64,000 nt of DNA from Rachycentron canadum (Eukaryota > Chordata > Actinopteri > Carangiformes > Rachycentridae). Position numbers and translations under genes: made by a program. Below, piece after piece: positions 1 to 12,767 of this stretch (positions within the stretch are counted from its first letter, which is position 1; each line of letters starts with the position of its first letter). The stretch lies in contig CM076653.1 in assembly GCA_038496675.1 (NCBI GenBank), forward strand, positions 11,281,275 through 11,345,274, read 5' to 3'. The notes below the pieces were generated by a model. That model saw nothing but the letters and a program-made list of their open reading frames with translations. It was not told the origin of the DNA and did no database searches.

Positions 1-768
1 TATTTTGGCCCAGGTCACCTGTTGACCTGACAGGCAAGTGTTGGTGGGGGGAGCGCACATGTCAGCTGCAGGTGGAAACTCTCAGCAGGGAGCGATGCTG
101 TGGCGCTGGCTGGCACAGTTGGAGCCCAGGATAATACAGCACTGAGGGAGTGCAGGTAAGGGGACTTCTCTTTTCACCTACGCATCCCTTTCCCACGCCC
201 CCATTCTGGTTTTATTTTACATCTTTTACTGTAGTTAAGTTGTGGGGTGGGAAGATTTTGTGCTATGCGTTATGATTTTTCAGTGCCTTGTATTTGCTAC
301 AGTAGGGAAATTTTACAGCAATTGTAGTACAAAGCTGCAGCAGACATGTACAGTCGGAGCTATAATTGCCTTTACTGAGAACCTCTCTCTTTTTCTTAGA
401 TGCGGCTGGTGTCTGAAGAGGTTACCAGAGGTTTCATGAGGTTGTGTGTGACGCAGGTAAAAGGCTTTTTCCTTCACTGCAAACAGGTGGGCTGAGTAGT
501 ATGACTTTAAATGTGCTGCTAGCCCAGAACATTTTAAAAACAAGCAGTGCCTTCTTTGAATCTAATGAGAAGACAGTCCCAAAGGTCTGTCGTCTCAAGG
601 AAGAATGGATTTTCTCAGTGAGAATTTTCTCAGTGATATTTTTAACTGCTGACCTTAACAAAGATGACAACGCTGCCTGAATTTCAGATATGTCATTTCT
701 CCCTTTGTTTCACCTCAGTTAAGCAGTTAACTTGGGCAGCAGTCTGGAGGTTTTCCAACCCTCTGAAG
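1..768 (+). other. 5' leader region of the guanylate cyclase gene (non-coding exons inferred)
   Basis: No coding exon is seen before the ATG at 769. A stretch ending at 155 has a strong donor (GCAG then GTAAGG) and could be the end of a non-coding first exon. The coding exon is preceded by a pyrimidine-rich acceptor ending CACCTCAG at 718, so the leader part of that exon would be 719-768. An optional middle exon, 400-456, is bounded by TTTTCTTAG and by GCAG followed by GTAAAA. It holds an ATG at 400 whose short frame would stop soon after joining 719. This is splice-site inference only; transcripts would decide it. Confidence 0.4.
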
Positions 769-3700
769 ATGTACGGCCTGTATTTGGAAGCAGTGAACGA
801 TTATATTAACGAATCCTACGGAGAGGACGTGTGGAGACTGATCGAGAACCGAGCAGAGATACCCCACCTCAAGTTTGTCAGACATCAGATGTACAAGTAG
901 GTTGTGTTTCCATATTATATACTCACACAGTTTCAGGACAGACCTCCACAACATTTCCAAAGCTTGAATAACAACAGATTGTATCTTTTGGCAAAAGACT
1001 CACCAGACACATATTGAGAACTGTAATAGCTCACAAATATAGCACAGCAACGCAACGCCCAAAACACTGGAAAATTCAAATGCACCACAATGAAACCTGG
1101 AAACATTGCATGAAATGTGTTACCATTTGCATCCACGAATATTTACATGTGCACTTTGGTGAGACAAGGCTCTATTCAAGAATTTAACATATTTGGCTGC
1201 AGCTGCTGACTAATGAGTGTTAATGTAGTTAACTATTACAAGGTGAACAAGTGAGTAATGACTGTACACTGTAATGCATTGTACCAATGTAATGTTAAAT
1301 TATTACATTATACTGTTTAGAGACTTTATGATATTCTGTTCACCTATGCATTTGATTTTGGATTCTAACTATTGAAGGTTTTCATTTTTGGTTACTTCTC
1401 TACTGAACAGCTATTTTTAAAATCTCCCTGGGCCAAGCAGCAGCTGAGCAAGAATAACTTAAGAATGAAATGAATTAATAACTTTCTTTTTCTTGTTTTC
1501 TTTCTTTCTTTTTTTTTTTTTTATTATAGTGACAACCTGATCCTTCGGTTGGCGAAGGCAGCAGGAGAGGTTCTGGGAAAAACCCACGATGAGCTGATGT
1601 ACGCCTTTGGGGTCTACATGGTGAAGAGGATCGGAAACTACGGATATGAGCGGATCCTGAAGGTGATCTATTGATCCTTACATCACTCAGACTGATTTAA
1701 TATGATTAGTAATATATTAGTGAGTCAATGCATGCCCATCTCACCCAGATCAGGAAAATTCCCTTTGAATTATGGGAACTAGCATGTTTCACATTTCCAA
1801 ATCAGTGGAATTGATTCCAAATATAGCTGAGCAGAAAGTGCAAAAACCATCACCTTAAAAATATTTTTGAATATAATTCAAATATTATTAGTTTCATATA
1901 GTCACTAGAGACATTAAAATGCTTTAAATATTAATATTAGATATTGATTTTATATGATTTATATGGGTTTTTGTTTACTGCTTGAATATCCACCTCCTAT
2001 ATCTTCTAGGTGTTGGGGCGAAATGTGCGCGACTTCATCAACGAGCTGGACAACCTGCACGAGTACTTTCGCTTCTCCTTCCCCAAGGTGCAGCCGCCGA
2101 GTTTCTGCGTGGAGGAGGAGTGCGAAACGAGCCTCACGCTGCACTATCGCAGCACCCGCAAGGGCTTCACCCAGTTTGTCAAAGGTAACCCAGAGGACGC
2201 CCAGTGGGGGAAACCTTGAGTCCTAAACAGGTTACCACAGTGACAGGAAACAGAATTTAATTACCAAACATGTAGTTGTGTAGGTTTCTACCTACTGCTT
2301 GCCTTGATAGGCTATGGCCTCATGTGAACCTGAATATGATCAAGTATGTAAAAAACACGACTGAACAATTGTGTTTTTACTTCCTTCACCTCATTTACTA
2401 CAAATTAGATGTAATTAACATTATCATGGAATACTTTCCAACACACGTCTCCACGTTCCAGATGATGAAGTTTTTCTGACACTCATTCATTACAGTAGGA
2501 AATGTTTCCAGAGAACTGAAATTTAGTAGTGCACAGTGGACAACATATGTTATCCTTTTTAATCACAGTTTTATTTTGTTGAGATTTAATGCATTGTGCA
2601 ACTGCTTTGTCACAAAACAATGATAATATGAAGGTAAAATTTGGGTCACACTGTGTTGGACAATTAACAATGACCTTGTCTGTGCAAATTACGTAAATTT
2701 TGTGCGTACTGTACAGAAATCAACCAAACCAAAGCAAACAAAACAGTCTGCAGTAAAAGTGAATTAATGAGAAAATAGGAAGAGTCTTTAATGTACTTTA
2801 TGTTTCGAGATAATCACATTGGATTATAATTGTCTTCATTTGAAATACTGAATAATGAATTACAGACATCAGATTGACCTGTTTGTTTTGTTTGCTTTTT
2901 TGGACTTTGTCTATTTTTCCTTAATTTAATTTAGTATCTTTTATTGATGATTGGCAGATATACAGCGTGTGTATATCTGTATAATGTGGAAAATATGTAC
3001 CCTTATCCTCTGTAGAGAAGTGTGCCAAATTACTTGGTTGATGAGGACGAAGCAGTCGTCACGCCATGAGGCAAGAGTAATCTATCCAGGCAAAGCCACT
3101 GATTAAAATAAAACAGTTATTCTAGTTAGAACTGCAGTTTGCTCTGAAATTAACTTGCACAAGCCCATTTTCACGAGGTCAACTTTGCTTGTACGCAAAG
3201 TTGACCTCAACACACTCGCAACCATTGTGTGTTATTGCCTCCTGCAGGGCAGCTCTCTCAAGTGGGACGACAATTCTACAACACAGATATTGAAGTGGAA
3301 ATCCTGTCTAAAGAGGAAACAGAGAAAATGACATATGTGGTATGTACTCAGGCTCAGGGTCAAGTATCAGTCGAGCTGTTGAGCGCCTGACCTTGACCTT
3401 GTGTCAGTTCTATCAGCATGGAAATGATTCCATCACCTTCAATGAGACGCCAGGCGCAGCTCTTATTTACACTCAAACAGCAAGTGTTTATTGGACAGAG
3501 ATAAGTGTTTATTGGCTTGGGACTCTGGGTAAACTCAGAACAAAATATGAAATGTTCAGCCCTGCGTACCTGTCATACTGTCTAGCATCTATACTAAAGT
3601 TTTAGACTTTGTCCCATAAGCAGGGAGTCGCTTGTTTGAGTCCTCAAGCAGCCACTCACTAGTTATCCATTGAATTGTCCATTGATTATCCAAATCAAAA

Positions 3701-6700
3701 TGATGAACCACTAAATGGTTTAATGTGAAGAAACAAAACGGTTGCACTGATTGATGATTATTAATGCTTCATAAATAAGTAATAAACTATTTGTCTCAAC
3801 AGCTTTTAGGGGTCAGATTCCAGTCAATTGGTCATTAAAGTGATTCAACTACAGACTTGTTGAGCTATTAAAATGATCCTTTATAAAAGACTTTAAAATT
3901 CATTTATATCTACAGATTTGATGGTTCGAGAGAAGGTAAATTAATATTTCTGGGTCATGTTTTTCACTTTATAATGAGCCATGTTGCCTACAGTTATAAA
4001 CAGTAGCAGGTCATAACCAGAGGGTTCTTTCCCTGTGGTAATCTAACAAGTCTGTAGTTGTTAGTGGCAATAAAGTTGTTAATTAATAGATGTTGTCCTT
4101 ACAGCTTTTTAACAATCCAGTAACCCAAAGGAGATGCTTGTTAATTACTTATAAAGCATTTTTTAATAATGTATTAAAGACACATGCTTGTGGTCACATC
4201 TGGAGTGCCTTTTCTGTAATTAACCACAAACAGGCCATGAACAAAAAGTATTTTTAAGTTCAAAGTTATGAAAAATGTTCTTACGTCAATGAATTTGGTC
4301 TATGCAAACTAACTAACTCACGTTTCCAAGGCTTCATTGACTCTTCACCACTCGTCCAGGTTTACAAGATGAACTTCGACAATGCGGCCTTCAAGCACCG
4401 CATGCCCCAGCAGAAGACAGCGCCGAGCTACGAGAAGCTGCCAATGAAGCGAGGTATCTTTTTTGACATGTTCCCCTTCAGTGTCATCTTCCGTCGCGAT
4501 ATGACCATGTACCGCATTGGCGATGGCCTCAAGGAGGTTTTCTCCGATCTCCAAGGCAAGAAGGTCAACGAAGAGTTCACTCTGGTCAGACCCATGCTGG
4601 AGTTCAGCTGGGATAACGTGAGTTCAGATGGAGTTGTCCAATATTTCTCAACTGTAAACATCTCAAGTGACCGAAATCGATGCCTTGCTAAATTAGTCCT
4701 ATTGCCTAAAACTGCAAAAATCTTTCCGCTTTCCCTGATCAGATCTACACCCACTTGAACAATGTGTTTGAGCTGTTGTCTAAAGCAGTGGTGGAGAGCA
4801 AGCAGAAGGTCAACATCCCCAAACTGAGCAAAGAGGAGCCAGAAGAGAAGGAAGAGAGCGAGAAAGCAAAGAGGGAAGAAGAAAGAGGTACTGGCCTTTC
4901 AATGTTAATACCCAGTTTTACTAAACACGTAATAAGCGGAGGTAACTTTTACAATTTTTATTTTATGTGTAAGAATTAAACCACTTTTGATTCGAACCTA
5001 ATCCAGAATGAGTAGGAACAGAATGTATAATGCCCTGATGAATTTCACCTGTATCCTCTTCTACCTGTCTGGTTGTAATTCACTGCACTGTCTTCACACA
5101 TCTGGTCTCCTATCCTCTCCCCGTTCCTGCTGCTCGCCCTCCATCCAGAGCCAAAGGCAGTGGAAGAGATGAAGGGCACGGACCAAGAATACAGCAGCGC
5201 TCTCACCCAATACAACAGCTCTGCCAACTCTGGTGGGGAGGATATTGAACTGCTGGCATTCCAGACTGTCACCGGTTAGAACAATTTACACCTTTAACCT
5301 TTGAAAACAGTATTTGTTGGATTGCTAGTAAGTTTATCCGTTATATTTCTGGAGGAGTTATCGGGTACTTTTTATTTGCCACAGTCCCAGTAACCTTTCC
5401 TTCATTTTTAATCTCAGGAAAGTGTAGTGAAACCATTTTTGAGGACATGCGGGAGCCTCCTAAGAAGCCTCTCCATCTGAAGGGCCAGATGAAGTATGTC
5501 CCCCAGTGGGACTCCCTCATCTTCCTTGGGACACCAATGTGAGACCACAATCTGTTGTTTGACTATGTTTTAAATGTGTTGATTCAGGACTAGAGGTTTT
5601 CAACTGGGCACCAGAGTCACGCTCGGTCGAAATTATATTTGACTTATCATTATTCCGTTTTATCATGTTGTCGGCCATAATAATTGTGGGGAAACAGGGT
5701 TTTTGAGGTGAAACAGTGAGTGTAGTCTGTGAAGTAGTGGGGAAAAAAAATAACAGGTATCTGGTGTCTTTTTCAACCACAGCTGCTTGTTAATAGATGC
5801 CACTTTGTGCTGCCGCCAGTGTCACTGTGTCCTTCTTCTATTAGTGTCATTTGAATCAACTGCATTTTGAATTGGGTTAACTCTGGTCTATTTTTGAAAT
5901 AGGTCTGATTGTCCACAGGTCACCTTGGGATCAGGTGTTTTTTTTTTTTTATTATTATTAAACAAATGCATGCATGTTGGATTCAGATTGGCTTTCCACT
6001 TAATATTTTCAAAACTGATAAAAATATCTTAATTTACTTACTATTATTAGAGATAGGCAAACAGTACTGTATATATCTAATTCGCCTTGGGCTGCAAATA
6101 CGTTAGTTAGGTAAGATATCTGCTCCTATTTGATGCCATAATTTGCAGTAGCTGTTAATGTTAATAAAACCCAACACTTCCTCCATATGTTTCGCACCCA
6201 AACATTGTGAACAGTTCAGTTTTCTTTGGAGCCCATTGTTGTGGAACATATGCAAGAGTAGGTTTTATTTACACCAGCTTAATAGAAAAAAAAATGGCCA
6301 CATGCAATAATCAGAAACAAATCCCACGAGAACAATATTTCTGTTAAAAATAGTTACAGAGCTGTAAGTATGGCATGATTACTGCATGTTGTTGAACAAA
6401 TGGAATCAATTTAGTGGAAATATGGTGCAATATGCTGATCTGATGCGAGTCATTTCAGTACAGGCAAATTTTCTCTTTTACCTCAGCCTAGACCAGCCTG
6501 TTACATTTTTTGGATGATCCTCAAACAATATCTCTACTCTACACCTTACTTATTCAATACCTAATATTCTAAATGTTTTAACAATCAGAGGTTACAGATT
6601 TGACATTTCTGTGGTTAATTAATGTACATTCTCTTGCTTCCCTTTCATTTTGCAGTTAATACATCTTCATTTCTTCTCCATATTCTTGCAGTATAGAGAC

Positions 6701-9700
6701 AGTGGAAGACATGATAAAGATGGGTGTATATGTGAATGATCTGAACCTGCATGACTCCAGCAGAGAGTTGATTTTGGCCGGGACGCAGCAATCGGCTGAG
6801 CTCCAGCTGGCCCTCGACCAGGTGAATGAAAACCCTGAATCCTTAGTCTCCAGACATAGAGGATCATGCTAACAAAGAAAGCCTGTGTTCAATGAGAGGA
6901 ATTTAATTGTACAAACCCATGGACCAGCAGGGCAGTTTGAAGTGGTCTGCTTTTTAAAATGTTAGATTTAAATCAGGTTGTCATGTTGTATAATACACTG
7001 ACTACACGAAATTAAGAACTGTGGGTTCTCTCTTTGAAGCATTCGGACCAGGTAAGCCCAGGTGAAAGCTCTGCTCCCCTATTGATTTCACCCATTAAAT
7101 CCACTTCAGTCATGCAGAAGAGATGTGGATTAAAAGGATTAGAGAAGCCAAAGAGGATTTCTTTTAGCTTTAAGAGAGATGAAACTGTAACTGTAGACTC
7201 TTGTGTCCCATCTGTAATCCTCTAGGAGCAACAAAAATATGCCCAGCTGCAGGAAATCATCAAGAAGCTGGACGAAGAGAAGAAGAGAGGAGATTCTTTG
7301 CTGTATGCCATGATCCCTAAAGCGGTGGCCGACCGCCTCAGGAAGGGGATCACTGCCCTGGAGACCTGCCAGGTACAAGCTGGTGGATTTAGTTAACAAG
7401 GATAGTGGTACTCCAAAACCACAAAATATCAGAGCATCGGGGTTTTTTTTATACTTTCAAGTTTCATTCCTCCAAGTTAAAATAATGCTGTGACCACTGC
7501 CCCCAACTCATTCACATGGAGTGTATGTACTTTTTTGTACCATCTCCACAGAGACCTACCAACCTAAAACTAAAGATACAAAGTATTTAAGTACAAAACG
7601 ACTTCAGTTATCCCCGAAACATTAAAACATAGCAACAAACATCAAATTGATCATTTAATGAACCAGTGACTGACTAATATAACGCACTGGATGTCATCCC
7701 CTTCTTACTATAGGTGCCCATTGACAAATATGTCCAGAGGCTCAGAAAGTATTCCTGTGTTTGCTGTGTGTGCATTCATGATAACTGGTTGTGTATGCAC
7801 TTGTGTCCTAGGTCTTCCCAGATGTGACCATCCTATTCAGCGATGTGGTCAAGTTCAATGAGATCTGCATCCACATCACACCCATGCAGGTGGTGGACAT
7901 GCTCAATGAGATCTACATCGTCTTTGACACACTCAGTGAGAAACACAACGTCTACAAGGTAAGACCCAAAAGCAACAAACCCTATGTTTGGCATTCTTTA
8001 ATATTTTCTGTTTTTGAGGCATTCAGTGGATATTTTTAGGATATTAAACTATAGCCAGTGTTAATTTCAACATTTGCTACTTTTCCTCCAGAGACTGCAA
8101 TGCCATCAGATTTACTTTGATCTCATCAGGATGGGAAACATTGAAATTGTAATTTACTGAAACCTAAATTACATAAAAATTTGTTCAAATGCAAAAAAGA
8201 AAAGGGATATTCCAATGTGTTTTAGCCTGGACGAGGAGCCTCAACACACAAAACAATATGTGGAACCTAAAGTGTGGAAGACATTCATAGCAACTTTCTG
8301 TGTATTACCTTCCCCAAAGAAAACAAGATATTGGGGTCATTCTAGTAATCATCCCACTCCTCTCTGTTCAGGTGGAGACGATCCGTGACGCTTACATGGT
8401 GGTTGCGGGCGTGCCCAACAAGACCACCTTTCACGCGCACCACATCTGTGACATGGCTCTGGACATGCTGAGCTCCATTGACCACCTTAAAGACCCCTCC
8501 ACTGGGGATAACATCCAGATCAGAGTCGGTGAGCAGTGAAACTGTCTGGTGCTTTGGTGGCTCAGCTGTGATAAGGCGGCCAGATTCTTTTTGATGTTTT
8601 GGGGTTTGACTGTTGCTGTGTAACTGTGGGGCTCATCCTTGAACTTCAGTTCACTTTCAGATTGAGTTCACTTAACCAACCTTCCACTTTTAAATATCAG
8701 CTCGAAAGAATAATCTTGAGATTTTAAGGATAGACAGATATAATAATAGATAATAGACAGATTTTCCTTGAATCTACCAAAAGGCAAAGTATACAGGTCA
8801 AGACAATGATTTCCTGCCATCATAAGAAGTCGTTGCTCTTATGTTGACACCGAGTTAAATCCTTGACGCAAACAGATCATTTTCCGAATCACCAGTCTTA
8901 ATGTTAAACACTTGTTTTCCTCTAGACCTGCAGTTCCCAACCTTTTACAACACATGGCCCATTTGAAAATCAGAAAAATACAGATGCCAAATAACACATT
9001 CTGAGTATTTTTTATTTTAATGGTAACAATTCAGGACTGAATTGAAAGCAGGGAGAGCTCAATTTTTCTTTTTTGTTTGACGGTGGAAAGATCACTTGTT
9101 GATTCACCATCTATCTATTCACTCTCCTTGCTTTTATTTCTTCTTCTTCTTCTTCTTCTTCTAGTAACCAGCTATTGATTTTGCATTTGAATCTCTGAGT
9201 TGTTGGTGTCATCTTTTAGCATGCAGTCAGACTAGATATCACTAGTACAGAATGTGATCCAGTCAGATGGCTTATCACAGTAATAAGCCTTAATCCAAGA
9301 AAAGTTTTAGTTTTTAGAGTTTAGTTTTTTTTTTTTTATTATTGTTACGATTTTTCACCAAAATTATACAGTTTTACAAATGATTTGTTGGCACACTTGC
9401 AATACATTCCAGGCCCACCAGTGGGCCCCAGCCCAGAGAGTGGGAACCATTTCTGTCGACTACGTTTCCAACAGTAGGGATGATTTTCAGTCAAGACTGA
9501 GAAGCAAGTGATGAGTCATTAGTATGAATCAACAAATCAACTCCCATACAAATATATTATGGTTATGTTGATTCATTTTCAGGGAAAATGTGGATTAATT
9601 TATTTAATTGCATTTCTGACTCTTGGTTGCTGAGGACAAAAGTAAATTGATGATGCAAACCATTTAGCAAACACACTAAGATGTGGATTCAGGCATATTA

Positions 9701-12095
9701 GGAACAAATCAGCTCCTGTTAGGTTCCATAAAGTGTGTTTCCTCTCTCAGGTATTCACTCAGGTATGGTGGTGGCTGGCGTTGTAGGTCTGAAGATGCCT
9801 CGGTACTGTCTGTTTGGTGACACTGTGAACACTGCCTCACGGATGGAGAGCAATGGAGTGGTGACTACACTAACATATTTAACAACTCAGCACCAGCCAA
9901 ATGTGCTAAATAACCCAGGGCGATAGTATAAATAACCGCAAAAACATTCATGATTTCCTTCAGTCAAATTCATGTCGATTACTATGGAAAACCATTTTCT
10001 GTTTAATGATGCCGCTGTGCATGCTGCCTTTAAGTTAATGCAACAGGCTAATCACTTCATTTGCTTTCCATTACTTACAGTAATAGAAGGTAATATCAAG
10101 TTGTGGTGGGGGAAAAAATAAATTGAAATGGGTGCAGTCTTTGGAGACTTAATTCTCTTACTATACATTCCCATACAGGAAGCTAAATGTTTTAACTTCC
10201 CTTTGTGATGATTTAAAAAGGTCTCAATACAAATGTAGCCTGTATTTCATATATCTCAGCTTTAGCAGTAGTTTTTGCGTGTGTGCGTCTGTCTGAGCAG
10301 GGCATGCAGATACACATCAGTCAGACCACCAAAGACCACCTGGAACATGAGCCCTATATCATCGAAGAGAGGGGCAAAATCTTTGTGAAGGTGAGACATT
10401 AATATAAGCCATTGATGGATATCTTTTTCCTAGTCCCTAATGCTGCAAATTATGGCTTGTCTTATTCAGCATCCACTAATTGAGATGGAGATAATGATTA
10501 AAACTTTACATATCAGGTTTGTCAGTCTTGTAGCTGTAATATTTGAAGCACTTTATTCTGAGATGAGGTGTTATCATTTTAAAAATGTGACACCTAGCTG
10601 TGCTGAAAGGTTGACAGTCCTACTGTTTTACTTCTGATTTTAGATAAATGTTCTTTTCAACATGTATACACATAATCAGGTCACTTTACCCTCTTAATAT
10701 CATACAGGGTAAAGGCTACATGAAAACCTACTGGCTGAAAGGAAAGAAAGATCTATCGTTCAAGACCCCGGCAGAGCTGCGCTACAGCAGTGAGCAGAAA
10801 GACTCTGAGGACAAGAGCTCTAATGGGTGAGTAGACAAAAGGAGAGCAGTCTGCACCAGAGAGCCACTTTTCTTCTGTGCACAGTGTGGACTCAGGATGC
10901 CCCCTGTTGATTCAGGCAGAGCTGTGCTCATTTCTCCCTGCAGCACCAGACAGGAAGCAAACTGAAAGGCACTTTTGTATGCTAGTCTTGCTGACAACCA
11001 AAAACTAAATTTTCTCTGAGATGTCAGCACAAAAAATTCAGGAGACAAAACAGAGAACACAGCACTGCAAAAAATATCTCTTTTAATAATTTAGTCTAAT
11101 ATCAAGAGACCTATTTTTTTTTTATAAAGGAAGAAATAAAATATTTGATTATTTTTTTCTAGCACAGTTTGCAGATGGCAGGTGTTGGGCCTTGTGAATC
11201 TTTTGTTCATCGATTCATGTGGTTGCCTTTTCACTATCCATTAAGTGTAACTTAAACTTTTGTGTTTTTTTTTTTTTTTTTAATGCTTTTATAAAGTTAT
11301 GGTTACAGACTGTTCACCTCCTTGCACTCATAATTAATTTGTCAGAAGCATAAGCAGAAATTTGACATATACATTATTACAATTTTTTTCCCACAAATAC
11401 ACATCGCAATAATATTGTTATCTTTAATGCATTTGGTCAAGTCTTGTAATTAAAATCTAATATTGAACCAGTACTTGTATCTTGATACAAGACCAAAAAG
11501 ATTAGATAACCACACTGATATTGAGCAAATCACACCATTTTACGAAAAAGAAAAAAGATGCGTTGTATTGAGAGAGACGTGTCTAGCAGGAGGAAATCCT
11601 AGCTCGTACCCCAGAGATTTAGATCTGTACACCTATAATCTCTGGGGCCAAATGCATGAATTCAGACAGCATGATGCATGATGCCAAATGTGACTCATTG
11701 TGAATTGAACTTGTAATTGCACTAGTTCCACAAGCACCAATGCAAAGCGCATGGCCTCCAACCTACACATCACCAGCAGTGAGGAACAAGCTGAAGGGAA
11801 GCCCAGCCCCAGCGACCTCCCTGTGGACACCCTGCCCCCACCAGAAGCCACTAATGAGCCCACCACCATTTCAACCGAGACTCAGGAGAAGGAGAAAGCC
11901 AAAAAGACTAAGAACAACAAGGGGGCCAAGTTGGATGTGCCCCAGGGAAACGCAGTGCCAGAGTACTTGCCGCCCGCTGATGGGCTGGAGAACCCAGGTC
12001 CCTTTCTCAACAACAAGAGAAACAGCTTCAGGCAGCAGTACGCTAAGCTGCCCGCCAACCTGCCCATGCGCAGCGCTGCCTGCTCCATTCTGTGA
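769..12095 (+). CDS. Atypical soluble guanylate cyclase, Gyc-88E-like (H-NOX/HNOBA/cyclase), 16 coding exons
   Basis: Makes cGMP from GTP under control of a heme gas-sensor domain. Exons: 769-896, 1530-1662, 2010-2184, 3248-3339, 4360-4617, 4743-4887, 5149-5274, 5418-5538, 6692-6821, 7226-7372, 7812-7958, 8372-8528, 9751-9860, 10301-10390, 10708-10826, 11726-12095. They join without frame conflict to 815 aa. The H-NOX domain (about 1-180) starts MYGLYLEAV and has the proximal heme His (H104, in LDNLHEYF) and the YxSxR heme-propionate motif (Y133, S135, R137). HNOBA spans about 200-430, with a charged Glu/Lys insert near 290-315. A signalling helix (about 437-485) precedes the cyclase domain (486-680): metal Asp D496 and D540, guanine-selecting E502 and C560, and N613/R617 in NTASRMES. 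The sequence resembles Drosophila Gyc-88E more than vertebrate alpha or beta subunits. Oddities: R539 replaces the usual Gly before D540; the tail (about 660-815) is rich in Pro, Lys and Glu and ends in the CaaX box CSIL. The family call is firm; ligand and dimer state are inference. Confidence 0.93.
3175..3208. repeat. Perfect 14-bp inverted repeat in intron 3 of the cyclase gene
   Basis: The arms at 3175-3188 and 3195-3208 are exact reverse complements around a 6-base loop (ttgtac). The arms contain AGGTCA and TGACCT half-sites of the nuclear-receptor type. It lies 40 bp upstream of exon 4. It could be a transcript hairpin, a protein site or chance; no function is shown by the sequence. Confidence 0.8.
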
Positions 12096-12767
12096 GAGGA
12101 GTCGTAGTGTATGAGTACAAGATGATAACGACATGTGACGAGGCTGTGACGTTTAATCAGGGACAAGACAGAGCAGGAATATCAATGTTTTCATTCTTTA
12201 TGGTCACAGATGACCTGCGTTTTGAATGCCACTGCATGTCAAGGGGTTGTAACAGATATTGGCTTTCGTGACCTTTTGAATAACGTAACAGTAACTGACA
12301 ACTTAAGCTAAAGACCAACACTTAAACTTTTAAAAACATTTCCACTTATATAACAGAAAAAATATCAAATAGAGAAAACGTTCATTTTGTCCCTTTGTTT
12401 AATCGATTTCCTGTGATAAATCATTTCTATGGTATAGAAACAGAAACGGAGTACTTTTTTTTAAGATCAGATCATCACCACCGAGAATACTGCACATTTA
12501 CAGGTTTCACAACATGCCTTCCTCATATCGAAAAAAAAAAAAGGAAGTACAACGTCCTTTACACACAAACAACACATGCACAGAGAAACGGAGAACTTCA
12601 AAATTGTACTACAGGTAATTACAATGTATTTCAGATTTTCTTTATGCTAACTGCTGTATTATTTTACAGCTCTATAAGCAATCCACAGAGTCTCTGCTAT
12701 TACTGCTACAGGAATTTTGTTCAAATGTGTAATGACGACAAATTACAGGATGTTTTGGAAAATTAAA
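12096..12767 (+). other. Probable 3' UTR of the guanylate cyclase gene
   Basis: AT-rich non-coding sequence follows the TGA at 12093-12095. No AATAAA was found close by; ATTAAA at 12762-12767 is the best candidate poly(A) signal. The end is therefore approximate. Confidence 0.4.
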
